Assembly: GCA_036275915.1 (NCBI GenBank)
Contig: DASUCV010000010.1
Location: forward strand, 1-64,000
DNA: 64,000 bases
Direction: 5' to 3'
From: Candidatus Polarisedimenticolaceae bacterium
GTDB lineage: Bacteria > Acidobacteriota > Polarisedimenticolia > Polarisedimenticolales > DASRJG01
In this document: positions 16,508 through 24,579 of the stretch, one piece after another
Position numbering within the stretch: position 1 is the stretch's first letter
How the letters are laid out: the number at the start of each line of letters is the position of its first letter
Notes under the pieces: generated by a model
What the model was told of the DNA's origin: nothing
Seen by the model: only the letters and a program-made list of their open reading frames with translations
Database searches by the model: none
Made by a program: the position numbers and the translations under genes

Positions 16508-18382
16508 CTACTGCTCGAGGTCGGCGGCGTCGCCCGTCGCACCGAGGCGCGTCATGACGAAGACGAGGAGGCGCTGCGCCGGCGGCATCGCGGCGTAGTC
16601 CGCGACGACTCGCTTCGCGAGGGCGGGACGGTTCGTGATCAGGCCGTCGACGCCGAGCCCGATGTACCGGAGCATCTTCGCGGGATCGTCGATCGTCCAG
16701 ACGTAGACGGACTTGCCGGCGGCATGCGCGTGGCGGATGAACGCGCGCGTCGCCATGGACGCCTGAACGGCGAGGAAGTCGCCCGGAAGGCGGCTCGCGT
16801 CGCCCATCGCCTTCGCGACGAGGAGCCCCGAGGTCCACTGCGGCCGTAGCTGCTTCATCTTTGCGGTCATCGGCGCCGACAGCGACATCGTCACGATGTG
16901 ATCTTGCATGCCGGCGGCCTCGACGATCTCGGCGACGCGCTCCTCGAGCCGCTCGTCGTGGCCGTAGTCCTTCAGCTCGATGTCGACCTTGCAGACGCCT
17001 TTGCAGGCGTCGAGCGCCTCGGCGAGCGTCGGCACGCGCTCGGAGGCGAATTGCGGGCCGCGATAGCTGCCGATGTCGACCGCCCGCAGCGCCGCCGCAT
17101 CGCTCTCCCAGATCTTCAAGGGCGAGCGGCCGATCTTCATGAGATCGGCGTCGTGGGCGACGAGGACGATGCCGTCCCTCGACTCCTGCACGTCGAGCTC
17201 CACGAAGTCGGTGCCTTCCTGCCCCGCGAGCTTGAGCGCGGCGAGGGTATTTTCCGGCGCATCGATCGAGGCGCCCCGGTGCGCGAAGACGAGCACGGGG
17301 TGATCGGTCCACGTCGCCTTCATCAGGAAGTTGGCGAGGAGCGCGGTTGCGGGGACGGCGACGACGACGATCGCGGTGAGCGCCTTCCACGAGATGGGGA
17401 AGCGCTTGCCCTCGATCTCGATGGCACCGGCGTAAGGCTTCGGCAGCGCGATCGTCGCGGGGGCGGTCTCGACGTAGAAGGCGATCACGACCAGCGCGAA
17501 CATCGCCGACACGACGACGGCGACGGCGAGCGTGACGACGAGCGCCACGACGAGCGCGAACCCGATGAACGCCAGCATCCCCGCGAGCGTCGCGCCGAAG
17601 AGCGGTGCCAGGCCCCGCCCCGAAGCGCGAAGGCCGGCGTTCGCGGCGAGAGGGGCCACGACCGCGAAAGCCGCCCACGCGGCGAGGGCGAGGGCCGCGG
17701 GCACGCGCCGCCCGGACATCCGCCGCGCGCTCTCGCCGAACGCGCGGATGGGGAGCGTGCCCTCGAAGACGACGATCGGCAGGACGAGGAGCCAGGCGGC
17801 GATCTTGCGCGCGAGCACGAACGCCATCACGGCCGCGACGACACCCGCGACCGCGACGGCGGCCAGGAACTCCGGCGGCTTCGCCGCGAGGAAATAGTTG
17901 ATGTCGTGCCGGCGCAGAAAGATCCAGTAGACGCCGCCGATGGCGGCGGCGAACGGCGCCACGATCGAGAGGACGCGCGCGACGAGCTGGACGGTGAGGC
18001 GCAGCACGGCGAACGATCGCGCGGCGACGAAGGCGAAGGCATCGCGTACGCGCGGCGCGTTGCCCCTCTCGCGTGAGAGCGCGGTCGCCATCAGACAGGC
18101 CTGCTCGAGCGCGGAGACGGCGACGACGAGTCCCGAGACGAGCAGGAGAGCGACGACGCCCGGCCTCGTCGTGAAGAAGAAGAGCGCGATGTCGACGTCG
18201 GCGAGAGCGGTACGGCCGCTCCGGGCGATCAAGAGCTTGAAGAGGAGCCCGATGAGCGGCGTGAGGATCGCGAAGCCGATCGCCTTGTAGAGGAGATCGA
18301 TCTCGACGAACGCGACCCAACCATGGCCGAACCGGCGCGCGGCGCCGCCGATCACGCTCCCCGCTCGACGTAACGCGTCCAT
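16508..18382 (-). CDS. Membrane glycerophosphodiester phosphodiesterase
   Basis: 624 residues. The N-terminal 330 residues carry about seven to eight hydrophobic helices, matching the GPDPase membrane domain (PF10110 type). The C-terminal 270 residues are the catalytic TIM barrel: HRGASIDAPENTLAAL near 366, ELDVQESRDGIVLVAHD with the metal-binding Glu/Asp and the second His, DIELK further on, and YVWTIDDP near the end. The enzyme hydrolyses glycerophosphodiesters to glycerol 3-phosphate and an alcohol. The catalytic face is probably extracytoplasmic, judging from the family. Convergent with the kinase fusion across the palindrome. Confidence 0.9.
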   Translation of the reverse strand: MDALRRAGSVIGGAARRFGHGWVAFVEIDLLYKAIGFAILTPLIGLLFKLLIARSGRTALADVDIALFFFTTRPGVVALLLVSGLVVAVSALEQACLMATALSRERGNAPRVRDAFAFVAARSFAVLRLTVQLVARVLSIVAPFAAAIGGVYWIFLRRHDINYFLAAKPPEFLAAVAVAGVVAAVMAFVLARKIAAWLLVLPIVVFEGTLPIRAFGESARRMSGRRVPAALALAAWAAFAVVAPLAANAGLRASGRGLAPLFGATLAGMLAFIGFALVVALVVTLAVAVVVSAMFALVVIAFYVETAPATIALPKPYAGAIEIEGKRFPISWKALTAIVVVAVPATALLANFLMKATWTDHPVLVFAHRGASIDAPENTLAALKLAGQEGTDFVELDVQESRDGIVLVAHDADLMKIGRSPLKIWESDAAALRAVDIGSYRGPQFASERVPTLAEALDACKGVCKVDIELKDYGHDERLEERVAEIVEAAGMQDHIVTMSLSAPMTAKMKQLRPQWTSGLLVAKAMGDASRLPGDFLAVQASMATRAFIRHAHAAGKSVYVWTIDDPAKMLRYIGLGVDGLITNRPALAKRVVADYAAMPPAQRLLVFVMTRLGATGDAADLEQ

Positions 18383-18543
18383 GGCGTCCTCCCAACGCGC
18401 ATTGTCGCCTCACGCGTCCATTCCGTGGGAGAGAATCGCAGCCGAAAGCGCGGCGCCACAGCCGTTGCGAGGCAGACGGCTCCGTCAGTGCGAATGTTCC
18501 CGCGAACGCGACCTCGATCGGTGCCTGCCCTCGAGACGGACCC

Positions 18544-20214
18544 TCACCGCGGCGCGCTGGCAGCTTTCTCCGCCAGCGTCGCCGTGGTCTTCTCGGGCTC
18601 GCTCTTGCCGTCGATCCGCGACAGATAGGGCATGAGCGGGGTCACCTGGAACGGCATCTTCTCCCGCGCCGAGACCAGGGCGATCTTGGCTCCCGGCATC
18701 AACGAAGCAGCCGCCGTCCACGGGTCGACGCGGACGCGGCCGCCGAGCGGAAGCGCCGCGATCTGCGTGATCGAGCCGGGGTCGAGCGCCGGCGCGGCGT
18801 CGACGATCGGCGCCATGCGGTAGACCTGGCCGTTCCCGAAGTGGGGCTGGATCAGGTACGGGAGCGCGCTCGCCTGCGCTTGCAGCGCCTTGAAGAAGAG
18901 GCCCGCCGCGGCGAGCTTGTCCTTGTAAGGCGAGTTCTTGAGGAGCGCCACGGCTTTCGCGTCGGCTTCCATCTCCTCCTGCGGCGTCCGCTCGAACTGG
19001 AAGCGCGCGACCGCCTCGCGATCGCCGACGAGCACGCGGTCGGTGAAGGCGTAGCGCGTGTCCAGCTCGTGGCCGGCCATGACGTGGCCCAGCTCGTGGG
19101 CGACGATCGCCGCGAGACTCGCTTCGTCAGGCAGCACGTCGATGAGGCCGCGGGAGAGGACGATCGTGCGTCCGATCGTGAACGACTCGAGAGGCGTCGT
19201 CAGCAGGACGCGGCAGTGCACCGGCGGATCCATCTCGAGGTTGTTCGTGACTTCGAGATTGTTGACGACGGTCTCGAGGATGGCGTCGAGCTTCCCCTTC
19301 GGTGCCAGGAGGCCGGCGTCCGTCAGGCGGCGCACGACGTTCTCCTCCGCCTCGAGCTGCCACTGCCTCGCCGCCTCGACCGGTGACGTCTGCCCGGAAC
19401 CGTCGCTCGCGTCGTGCGCGACGGGGGTCTCGAGCATGACCTTCGTGAACTCGTCGTCCGCGTCGGGCTTTTCGAGCTGGTACCCCCAGACGCGGATCTG
19501 CCCGCGGTACGAGAGGTTGAGCTGCCGCGACGTCTTGTCGGCCTCCTCGGTGTACACGTACGACGGGAGCCACTGGCCCTGGCCGACGTTCGTCCGCCAG
19601 CTGTCGAAGTGGAAGTTGGCGGCGAGGCTCGAGGCGTAGATCCCGTTGTAGCGCACGATGCGATAAGCCTGGTCCTCGACCCAGATCCGGCCGGTGAAGC
19701 GCCCGGGGCGGTAGCGGTCGAGCGGCTTTCCTTCCTTGGGCGTCACGTCGAAGACGAGCGTGCGAACGTCGCCGAGGAACTCCGAGCGCAGGAAATGGAA
19801 CTCGTACGTGTTGCGGTCGAACGACCCGCGATCGAGGAGGAGCATGCGGGAGAAGTCCTCCGGCTTGAAGACCGCCGAGTGGAAGTCCTGGAGGAGCGAG
19901 AGCGTCTGCTTGTTCTTCTTGTCGGACTTCTTCTGCTTCGCGGGCTCGCCCGTGGACGCGAGCTCGAGCCGTCCGAAGAAGTAGTTGTCCCTCACGGGGA
20001 CGAAGCCCAGCGCCGCATCCGGCTTGACCGTCTGGACGTACGTCTCGACGACCGGCCGGTGCGACTCGAGGAGGACGGCGAGCGCCTGCTCCCCTGCGAT
20101 CGCGGCGTCGAGGACCTGATCCATGCGCGCCGAAGGCGCGTCGGCGGCCGGAGGCGCCGCCGCGGCGGCGGGCAGAACGGCGAGAAAGCCCCACATCACG
20201 ATTGCGGTTCGCAC
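18544..20214 (-). CDS. M48 family metalloprotease, secreted
   Basis: 556 residues from the GTG at 20214, which has GGGAGGAG upstream and opens a signal peptide (RTAIVMWGFLAVLPAAAAA). The zinc motif is HELGH at 373-377, inside AAIVAHELGHVMAGHE, with the third ligand region in EMEADAKAVALL. The N-terminal 320 residues form a long beta-rich domain (GRFTGRIWVEDQAYRIVRYN near 171) that is not part of the usual M48 core and resembles outer-membrane lipoprotein sensor folds. Starts 19 nt after the TonB gene and so is probably the last gene of the six-gene operon. A role in envelope protein quality control is inferred. Confidence 0.88.
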   Translation of the reverse strand: MRTAIVMWGFLAVLPAAAAAPPAADAPSARMDQVLDAAIAGEQALAVLLESHRPVVETYVQTVKPDAALGFVPVRDNYFFGRLELASTGEPAKQKKSDKKNKQTLSLLQDFHSAVFKPEDFSRMLLLDRGSFDRNTYEFHFLRSEFLGDVRTLVFDVTPKEGKPLDRYRPGRFTGRIWVEDQAYRIVRYNGIYASSLAANFHFDSWRTNVGQGQWLPSYVYTEEADKTSRQLNLSYRGQIRVWGYQLEKPDADDEFTKVMLETPVAHDASDGSGQTSPVEAARQWQLEAEENVVRRLTDAGLLAPKGKLDAILETVVNNLEVTNNLEMDPPVHCRVLLTTPLESFTIGRTIVLSRGLIDVLPDEASLAAIVAHELGHVMAGHELDTRYAFTDRVLVGDREAVARFQFERTPQEEMEADAKAVALLKNSPYKDKLAAAGLFFKALQAQASALPYLIQPHFGNGQVYRMAPIVDAAPALDPGSITQIAALPLGGRVRVDPWTAAASLMPGAKIALVSAREKMPFQVTPLMPYLSRIDGKSEPEKTTATLAEKAASAPR

Positions 20215-20233
20215 TGCGTCTCCTCCCTCGAGG

Positions 20234-21298
20234 TCATGCCAGCCGGAAGACCACGCGCAGCCTCGCGGCATGGTCGACCGGCGTGCCATCCCGTTTCGCC
20301 GGAACGAACTGGATCTTCTTCGCGGCCGCCGCGGCGGCTTCGTCGAGCCCGTGGCCGAGACCGGACGCCACGCCGATCACGCGCACCGTCCCCAACGCTT
20401 CGAAGACGACGTCCAGGACGACGTCGCCCTCGAGGTGGAGCGCGCGCGCTTCCTCGGTGTAGACCGGCTTCGGCTTCGTAAGGATCTCGACGTCGGTGTC
20501 GTCGACCGACGGCGGCCGCGTGGCCTCGGCGTCGCGCTTCTTGGGCGCCGCCTCGGCGTCGAACGCCGCCGCCTTGACCGAGGTGGCCGGCGCCGAGCGT
20601 CCCTTCGTCTTCGTCGATGCCTCTTCGAACGCGGCCTGCACGACGCGGCCTGAGCGCGCCGCGGTCCCTGTGCCGCCGGCCGTGCCGCCGTCGAACCCCG
20701 CGCCGACGACGACCGGGGAGCGGGACGTGCGCGATGCGACAACGTTCGGAGCCGCGGGAGACTCGTCGAGGAGGCCGACCTTCACCTCGGGCTTGGGCTT
20801 CGGCGGCTCCGCTTTCACGATCTCGGGAACCGGCTCCGGCTTCGCGACCGGCTTCGGCGCCTCGGCGACCGGCGGGGGCGGCGGTTCCTCGCGGGGCTGC
20901 TCGAGCCTTGCCTTGGGCGCCGGCTTCGGCAACGGCTTCGGTGCCGCCGGCGCGAGCTTCACCTCGGGAACCTTCGGCGGCTCCATGGCGAGCACGATCT
21001 CGATCGGGAGCCGAGGGTCGTCGATCGACTGCACGTGCTTCGGCATGAGGACGACCACGACGACGAGGAGCACGTGCGCCGCGATGCTCACCGCGACGAC
21101 GATCTTCCGTTTCCGCTTCGCGGCCGGCGGCGTCTCCGCGAACAGGGGCGAGAACTGGACGCGCGGCGCTCGCTTCACGACGCGGAGGCGCTGGTCGATC
21201 GCGCGCTCGAGGTCGGCGAGCGGAGCCGATTCTGCGAGGGGAATCGACGAGGGACGCCGGAACCTCAACACCTCTTTCGAGGTTAGATCAGGTTTCAC
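20234..21298 (-). CDS. tonB: TonB family energy-transducer protein
   Basis: 354 residues from GTG at 21298, overlapping the TGA of the preceding lipoprotein gene (GTGA). A cytoplasmic segment of about 60 residues precedes the single helix (KIVVAVSIAAHVLLVVVVVL, about 66-85), which carries the conserved-type His75. A Pro/Lys/Ala-rich periplasmic spacer follows (about 105-190). The C-terminal TonB domain is clear: PKPVYTEEARALHLEGDVVL then DEAAAAAAKKIQFVPAKRDG. TonB couples proton motive force through ExbB/ExbD to outer-membrane receptors; no exbBD is in the window. The long cytoplasmic N-terminus is unusual. Its partner could be the beta-barrel encoded two genes upstream. Confidence 0.9.
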   Translation of the reverse strand: MKPDLTSKEVLRFRRPSSIPLAESAPLADLERAIDQRLRVVKRAPRVQFSPLFAETPPAAKRKRKIVVAVSIAAHVLLVVVVVLMPKHVQSIDDPRLPIEIVLAMEPPKVPEVKLAPAAPKPLPKPAPKARLEQPREEPPPPPVAEAPKPVAKPEPVPEIVKAEPPKPKPEVKVGLLDESPAAPNVVASRTSRSPVVVGAGFDGGTAGGTGTAARSGRVVQAAFEEASTKTKGRSAPATSVKAAAFDAEAAPKKRDAEATRPPSVDDTDVEILTKPKPVYTEEARALHLEGDVVLDVVFEALGTVRVIGVASGLGHGLDEAAAAAAKKIQFVPAKRDGTPVDHAARLRVVFRLA

Positions 21299-21702
21299 TT
21301 CGCGCCCTCGTCGATCCAGGAGGCGACGAGATCGATCTGAGCCTGCGAGAGCGGGCCGCCCGAGAGCGGCATCTGCTGGCCGCCGATCGCCGGGTTTCCG
21401 GTGATCTTCCAGTACATGTACGAGTTGGCGGAGTCGCCCGGCAGGACGCGCTTCATCGACGCGTTCTCGCCGCTGTCGACGTTGACGAGGTGCGCCGCCG
21501 ACGCGGAGACGCTGCTCATGTCGAGGCCGAAGGGCGCACCGGTGCCGACGTGACAGCCGGAGAGCGCGCATCGCGGCGTCAGAACCTGCGTCTGGACTTC
21601 GAGGAGCGTCGTGCGGCCGCCGTTCCCGGTGACCGGGTTCGAGGGACCGCCGCACGCCGATGCGAGCGCCGCCACGGCGAGGACGCTCGCTCGGACCTTC
21701 AC
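21295..21702 (-). CDS. Cytochrome-like lipoprotein with CX4CH motif
   Basis: 135 residues. GTG start at 21702 overlaps the stop of the beta-barrel gene (GTGA). The N-terminus is a lipoprotein signal ending at ALASAC (Cys17). The motif CALSGCH (45-51) has four residues between the cysteines, not the two of a classical haem c site. It is followed by HVGTGAPFGLDMS, and later by QMPLSGGPLSQAQIDLVASW, where a Met could be the axial ligand. Small proteins with this pattern are often annotated as cytochrome c-like in Planctomycetes and Acidobacteria. Haem attachment is therefore plausible, not shown. Confidence 0.8.
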   Translation of the reverse strand: MKVRASVLAVAALASACGGPSNPVTGNGGRTTLLEVQTQVLTPRCALSGCHVGTGAPFGLDMSSVSASAAHLVNVDSGENASMKRVLPGDSANSYMYWKITGNPAIGGQQMPLSGGPLSQAQIDLVASWIDEGAK

Positions 21703-23138
21703 CACGACACGGCCGCCGAGAGCACGAGCTTGTCGAGCTGGATCGTGCGGCGCGAGCCTTCCGGGATGCCGATCGGGATCGGGTTCGACGGCGCGGCCTC
21801 GCCGGTGAGCCACGCGAGGTCGAGCGTGACGTTCGCGAGCACCGTCTCGAGGCCGATCGCGAACTGCGCCGCGGTGAGCGTCGCCTTGTCGTTCTGGGAG
21901 CCGGTGTCGAACGTCGTCTTCGTCTGCGAGTCCAGGAGATCGGCGTGGCCGCTCACGATGATCCGCAGCTTGTCCTTGAAGAGCGGCTGGCGGACGCCCA
22001 GGGTCAGGCCGAGCGCGATCTGCGAGTCGTCGATCTCCTCGCGGACGGGCGTGCCGGCGGCGTCGACGTCCGAGCTTCCGCTCGCCTTGTCGTAGCCGAG
22101 GCGCGCGCCGACGAACATCTCGGTCTCTCCCGCCTGGAAAATCATCCGCGCCGAGCCGAAGCCCGAGAGGGTCGTGATCGGGTTCTGGCCGAGGAGGGTC
22201 GTGTCCGGCGTGACGACGCCGCCGGTCTCGGACGAGGCGAGGTCGGAGTTGCCGAGCTTGCGCTGCGACCACGAGAGGCCGCCGCGGTACTCGGTCTCGC
22301 CGAGCCCTTCCTTGCGGAGGCGGTTGTAGCCGCCGGTCACGCCGAAGCTCAGATCGTTGATGTCGTAGTTCGTGCTGGTGAAGCGATCGGTGACGGCGCC
22401 CGTGTCGTCGATGTCCTCGCTGTAGACGTCCTTCGTGGAGCTGCCGTAGCCGAGGACGCCGTCGATCTCCCAGCTGCTCGTCGGCGTGAGGAAACGGCGC
22501 ACGCCCGCGTCGGCGGAGATGTCGAGCTGATCGAAGTTGTCGACGCCGTTGAAGCCCCCGACCCCGGGCGCGAAGTTCGAGCTGGTCGCGTCGTGCCTCG
22601 CCCAGACCGTGCGCAGCCCCACGCCCAGCACGGTGCTGTTATTGAGCTGGAACGCGGCACCGCCGCGGACGTCGGCGGACTTGAGATCGTTGTTGTCGTC
22701 GAACGTCTGCCCACCGGACGTGGCGTCGCTCTTGATCGTGCCGGCGAGGACCGCCGCCGAGAGGCCCCACGCGAACGTCCCGGTCTCGCGCCGGATCATC
22801 GTGCCGTTGATCGCGTCGGCCTGGTTCTCGACGCCGGTCGCTCCGTTGTTCCCGATGACCCCGTCGACGTAGCGCGCGTAGCTTCCCTGCTGACCGGGCC
22901 ACGCGCCGAAGTTCGACATCCGCGCGATGTTGGCGAAGAGCAGGTTGTACGGCCGCGTCTGCAGCTCGTCGAACGGCGTCCGGTAGGTGTCGAACGTCAG
23001 CTCGTTCAGAACCGAGCGGCCGAACGTGAGAACGAACGTCGGCGTGTCGGCGAGCTCGCGCGTGACCGCGTGCGCGCTCGTGGCCGCCGGCCCCCCGACC
23101 AGAAGGACGAGTAAGGCTCCCCCTCGTGACAGACGCAT
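21699..23138 (-). CDS. Outer-membrane beta-barrel protein
   Basis: 479 residues, with a signal peptide (MRLSRGGALLVLLVGG, cleaved near AHA) and GGAAGGAG upstream of the ATG at 23138. The sequence is a series of amphipathic strands rich in Gly, Thr and aromatic residues (for example TFAWGLSAAVLAGTIKS, SFGVTGGYNRLRKEG, EMFVGARLGYDKASG), and it ends in Trp (LVLSAAVSW), a usual outer-membrane barrel terminus. I do not recognise a named porin family. The ATG lies 1 nt after the DUF1501 stop, so the two are co-translated. Confidence 0.82.
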   Translation of the reverse strand: MRLSRGGALLVLLVGGPAATSAHAVTRELADTPTFVLTFGRSVLNELTFDTYRTPFDELQTRPYNLLFANIARMSNFGAWPGQQGSYARYVDGVIGNNGATGVENQADAINGTMIRRETGTFAWGLSAAVLAGTIKSDATSGGQTFDDNNDLKSADVRGGAAFQLNNSTVLGVGLRTVWARHDATSSNFAPGVGGFNGVDNFDQLDISADAGVRRFLTPTSSWEIDGVLGYGSSTKDVYSEDIDDTGAVTDRFTSTNYDINDLSFGVTGGYNRLRKEGLGETEYRGGLSWSQRKLGNSDLASSETGGVVTPDTTLLGQNPITTLSGFGSARMIFQAGETEMFVGARLGYDKASGSSDVDAAGTPVREEIDDSQIALGLTLGVRQPLFKDKLRIIVSGHADLLDSQTKTTFDTGSQNDKATLTAAQFAIGLETVLANVTLDLAWLTGEAAPSNPIPIGIPEGSRRTIQLDKLVLSAAVSW

Positions 23139-23139
23139 C

Positions 23140-24567
23140 TCATGCGCTCCTTCCCGCCGTGAGGGCGGTTCCCGCGAGAAGAGGCGGCGTGGACGAGCCC
23201 GGCGTCCAGAACCGCCCGATGTTCGGCAAGATGACGTCGAGGTCGGCGGTCGACACGCCGAACCAGACGGCGAGCTGGGCGAAGTACTCATCGACCGACG
23301 TCGTCGGGATGAGACGCCCGCGCCCCGTGTCGAGATCGTTCCCGGCGTAGAGGCTCGGATACGAGCCGTAGAGATCGCCGCCCGGGATCGCGGGGCCCAT
23401 GACGATGTGGTTCCCGCCCCACGCGTGGTCGGAGCCCCGGCCGTTCGAAGTGAGCGTGCGGCCGAAGTCCGAGGCGGTGAACGTCGTCACCGCGTCCGAG
23501 ACGCCCAGCTCGACGAGCGCCGCGTGGAACTCGGAAAGCGCGTGGCTGACGATCGGGAGCATCGTCGATTGGTTGAGGATGACCTCGTCGTGCATGTCCC
23601 AGCCGCCCCAGTCGATGAAGAACGTCTGGCGCTTCATGCAGAGCGCCTCGCGCGCGGCGATCGTCATCGCGATCATCCGGAACTTGCGCGAGAGCGACGT
23701 GTTCGAGAACTGCGTCTGGAGGGGCGGGATCGACGCGAGCGCGTTCGAGAAGTCGACCTGGGCGTCGATCGCGCCGCGCATCTTCGCCGCGAACACCTTC
23801 TCGAAGAGGTGCCGGTACTGGAGCGCGAGCAGGCTGTCGACCGCGTCGGTGCGCACCATCGCCGAAGGCGACGTGCCGCGATAATCCCAGAGCGGCACCG
23901 CGCCGTTCTCGCTGATCGTGTAGTGGCTCGTCATCCGGCCCGACTGCCAGATGTTGTTCCCCGAGAGCGAGATGTTCATCCCGATGTTCGGGTCGCAGTT
24001 CCCGCTGTCCATGACGTCGGCCATCCGGCCCGCCCAGCCGATCGGCGAGCGCTGATCGGGGATCCCCGACTGCCACGCCATCTGCTGGTCGGAGTGCGAG
24101 AAGAGGCCGACCGGAAGATTGGCGGTCCCGCGCCGGTAGGCGTCCAAGGTCGTCGGCTCGGCGAGGGTGCCGAGGTTGGCGACCAGGCCGAGCTGGCCGG
24201 CCGCGAAGAGCGCCTGCAGCTCGGGGAGCCCGGGGTGGAGCCCGTACGTCTTGCCGTCGGGAGTGGCCGGCGTGATCGGGAGCAGGACGTTCTGCGGGAG
24301 CGCGAGGTCGCCGCGGACCGCGGCGTACTCCTGGTGCTCGGCGTCGCCCAGGGGGACGAGCACGTTGTACGAGTCGATCCCGCCCGAGAGGAACAGGCAG
24401 ACGAGCGCACGGTAATCGTCGGTGGGCGCCGCGAGGGCGTTGAACATCCGCAGGTTGAGGATCGTGTTGAAGAGCGCCGTCGTCCCCACCGCGGCGCAGC
24501 TCGCCTGGCCCAAGAACCGGCGGCGGTCTCGGCGGGGGACGTCGCCCTGTCGGCGTCGTGTCGTCAT
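23140..24567 (-). CDS. DUF1501 family Tat-exported protein
   Basis: 475 residues. A twin-arginine signal (RRDRRRFLGQASCAAVG) at about 12-28 predicts folded export. DUF1501 features are LVCLFLSGGIDSYNVLVPLG (about 55-74), LFSHSDQQMAWQSG, FFIDWGGWDMHDE, and TTFTASDFGRTLTSNGRGSD near the C-terminus, which resembles the metal site of alkaline-phosphatase/sulfatase-like folds. The reaction is unknown. It follows the DUF1800 gene by 12 nt; DUF1800 and DUF1501 genes are commonly paired in Planctomycetes, Acidobacteria and Proteobacteria. Confidence 0.92.
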   Translation of the reverse strand: MTTRRRQGDVPRRDRRRFLGQASCAAVGTTALFNTILNLRMFNALAAPTDDYRALVCLFLSGGIDSYNVLVPLGDAEHQEYAAVRGDLALPQNVLLPITPATPDGKTYGLHPGLPELQALFAAGQLGLVANLGTLAEPTTLDAYRRGTANLPVGLFSHSDQQMAWQSGIPDQRSPIGWAGRMADVMDSGNCDPNIGMNISLSGNNIWQSGRMTSHYTISENGAVPLWDYRGTSPSAMVRTDAVDSLLALQYRHLFEKVFAAKMRGAIDAQVDFSNALASIPPLQTQFSNTSLSRKFRMIAMTIAAREALCMKRQTFFIDWGGWDMHDEVILNQSTMLPIVSHALSEFHAALVELGVSDAVTTFTASDFGRTLTSNGRGSDHAWGGNHIVMGPAIPGGDLYGSYPSLYAGNDLDTGRGRLIPTTSVDEYFAQLAVWFGVSTADLDVILPNIGRFWTPGSSTPPLLAGTALTAGRSA

Positions 24568-24579
24568 CGCATCATCCCC

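Noticed and set aside
13438-16542. Minus-strand frame of about 1034 codons
   Set aside because: Antisense to the kinase fusion, low-complexity Arg/Leu/Asp composition, no motifs.
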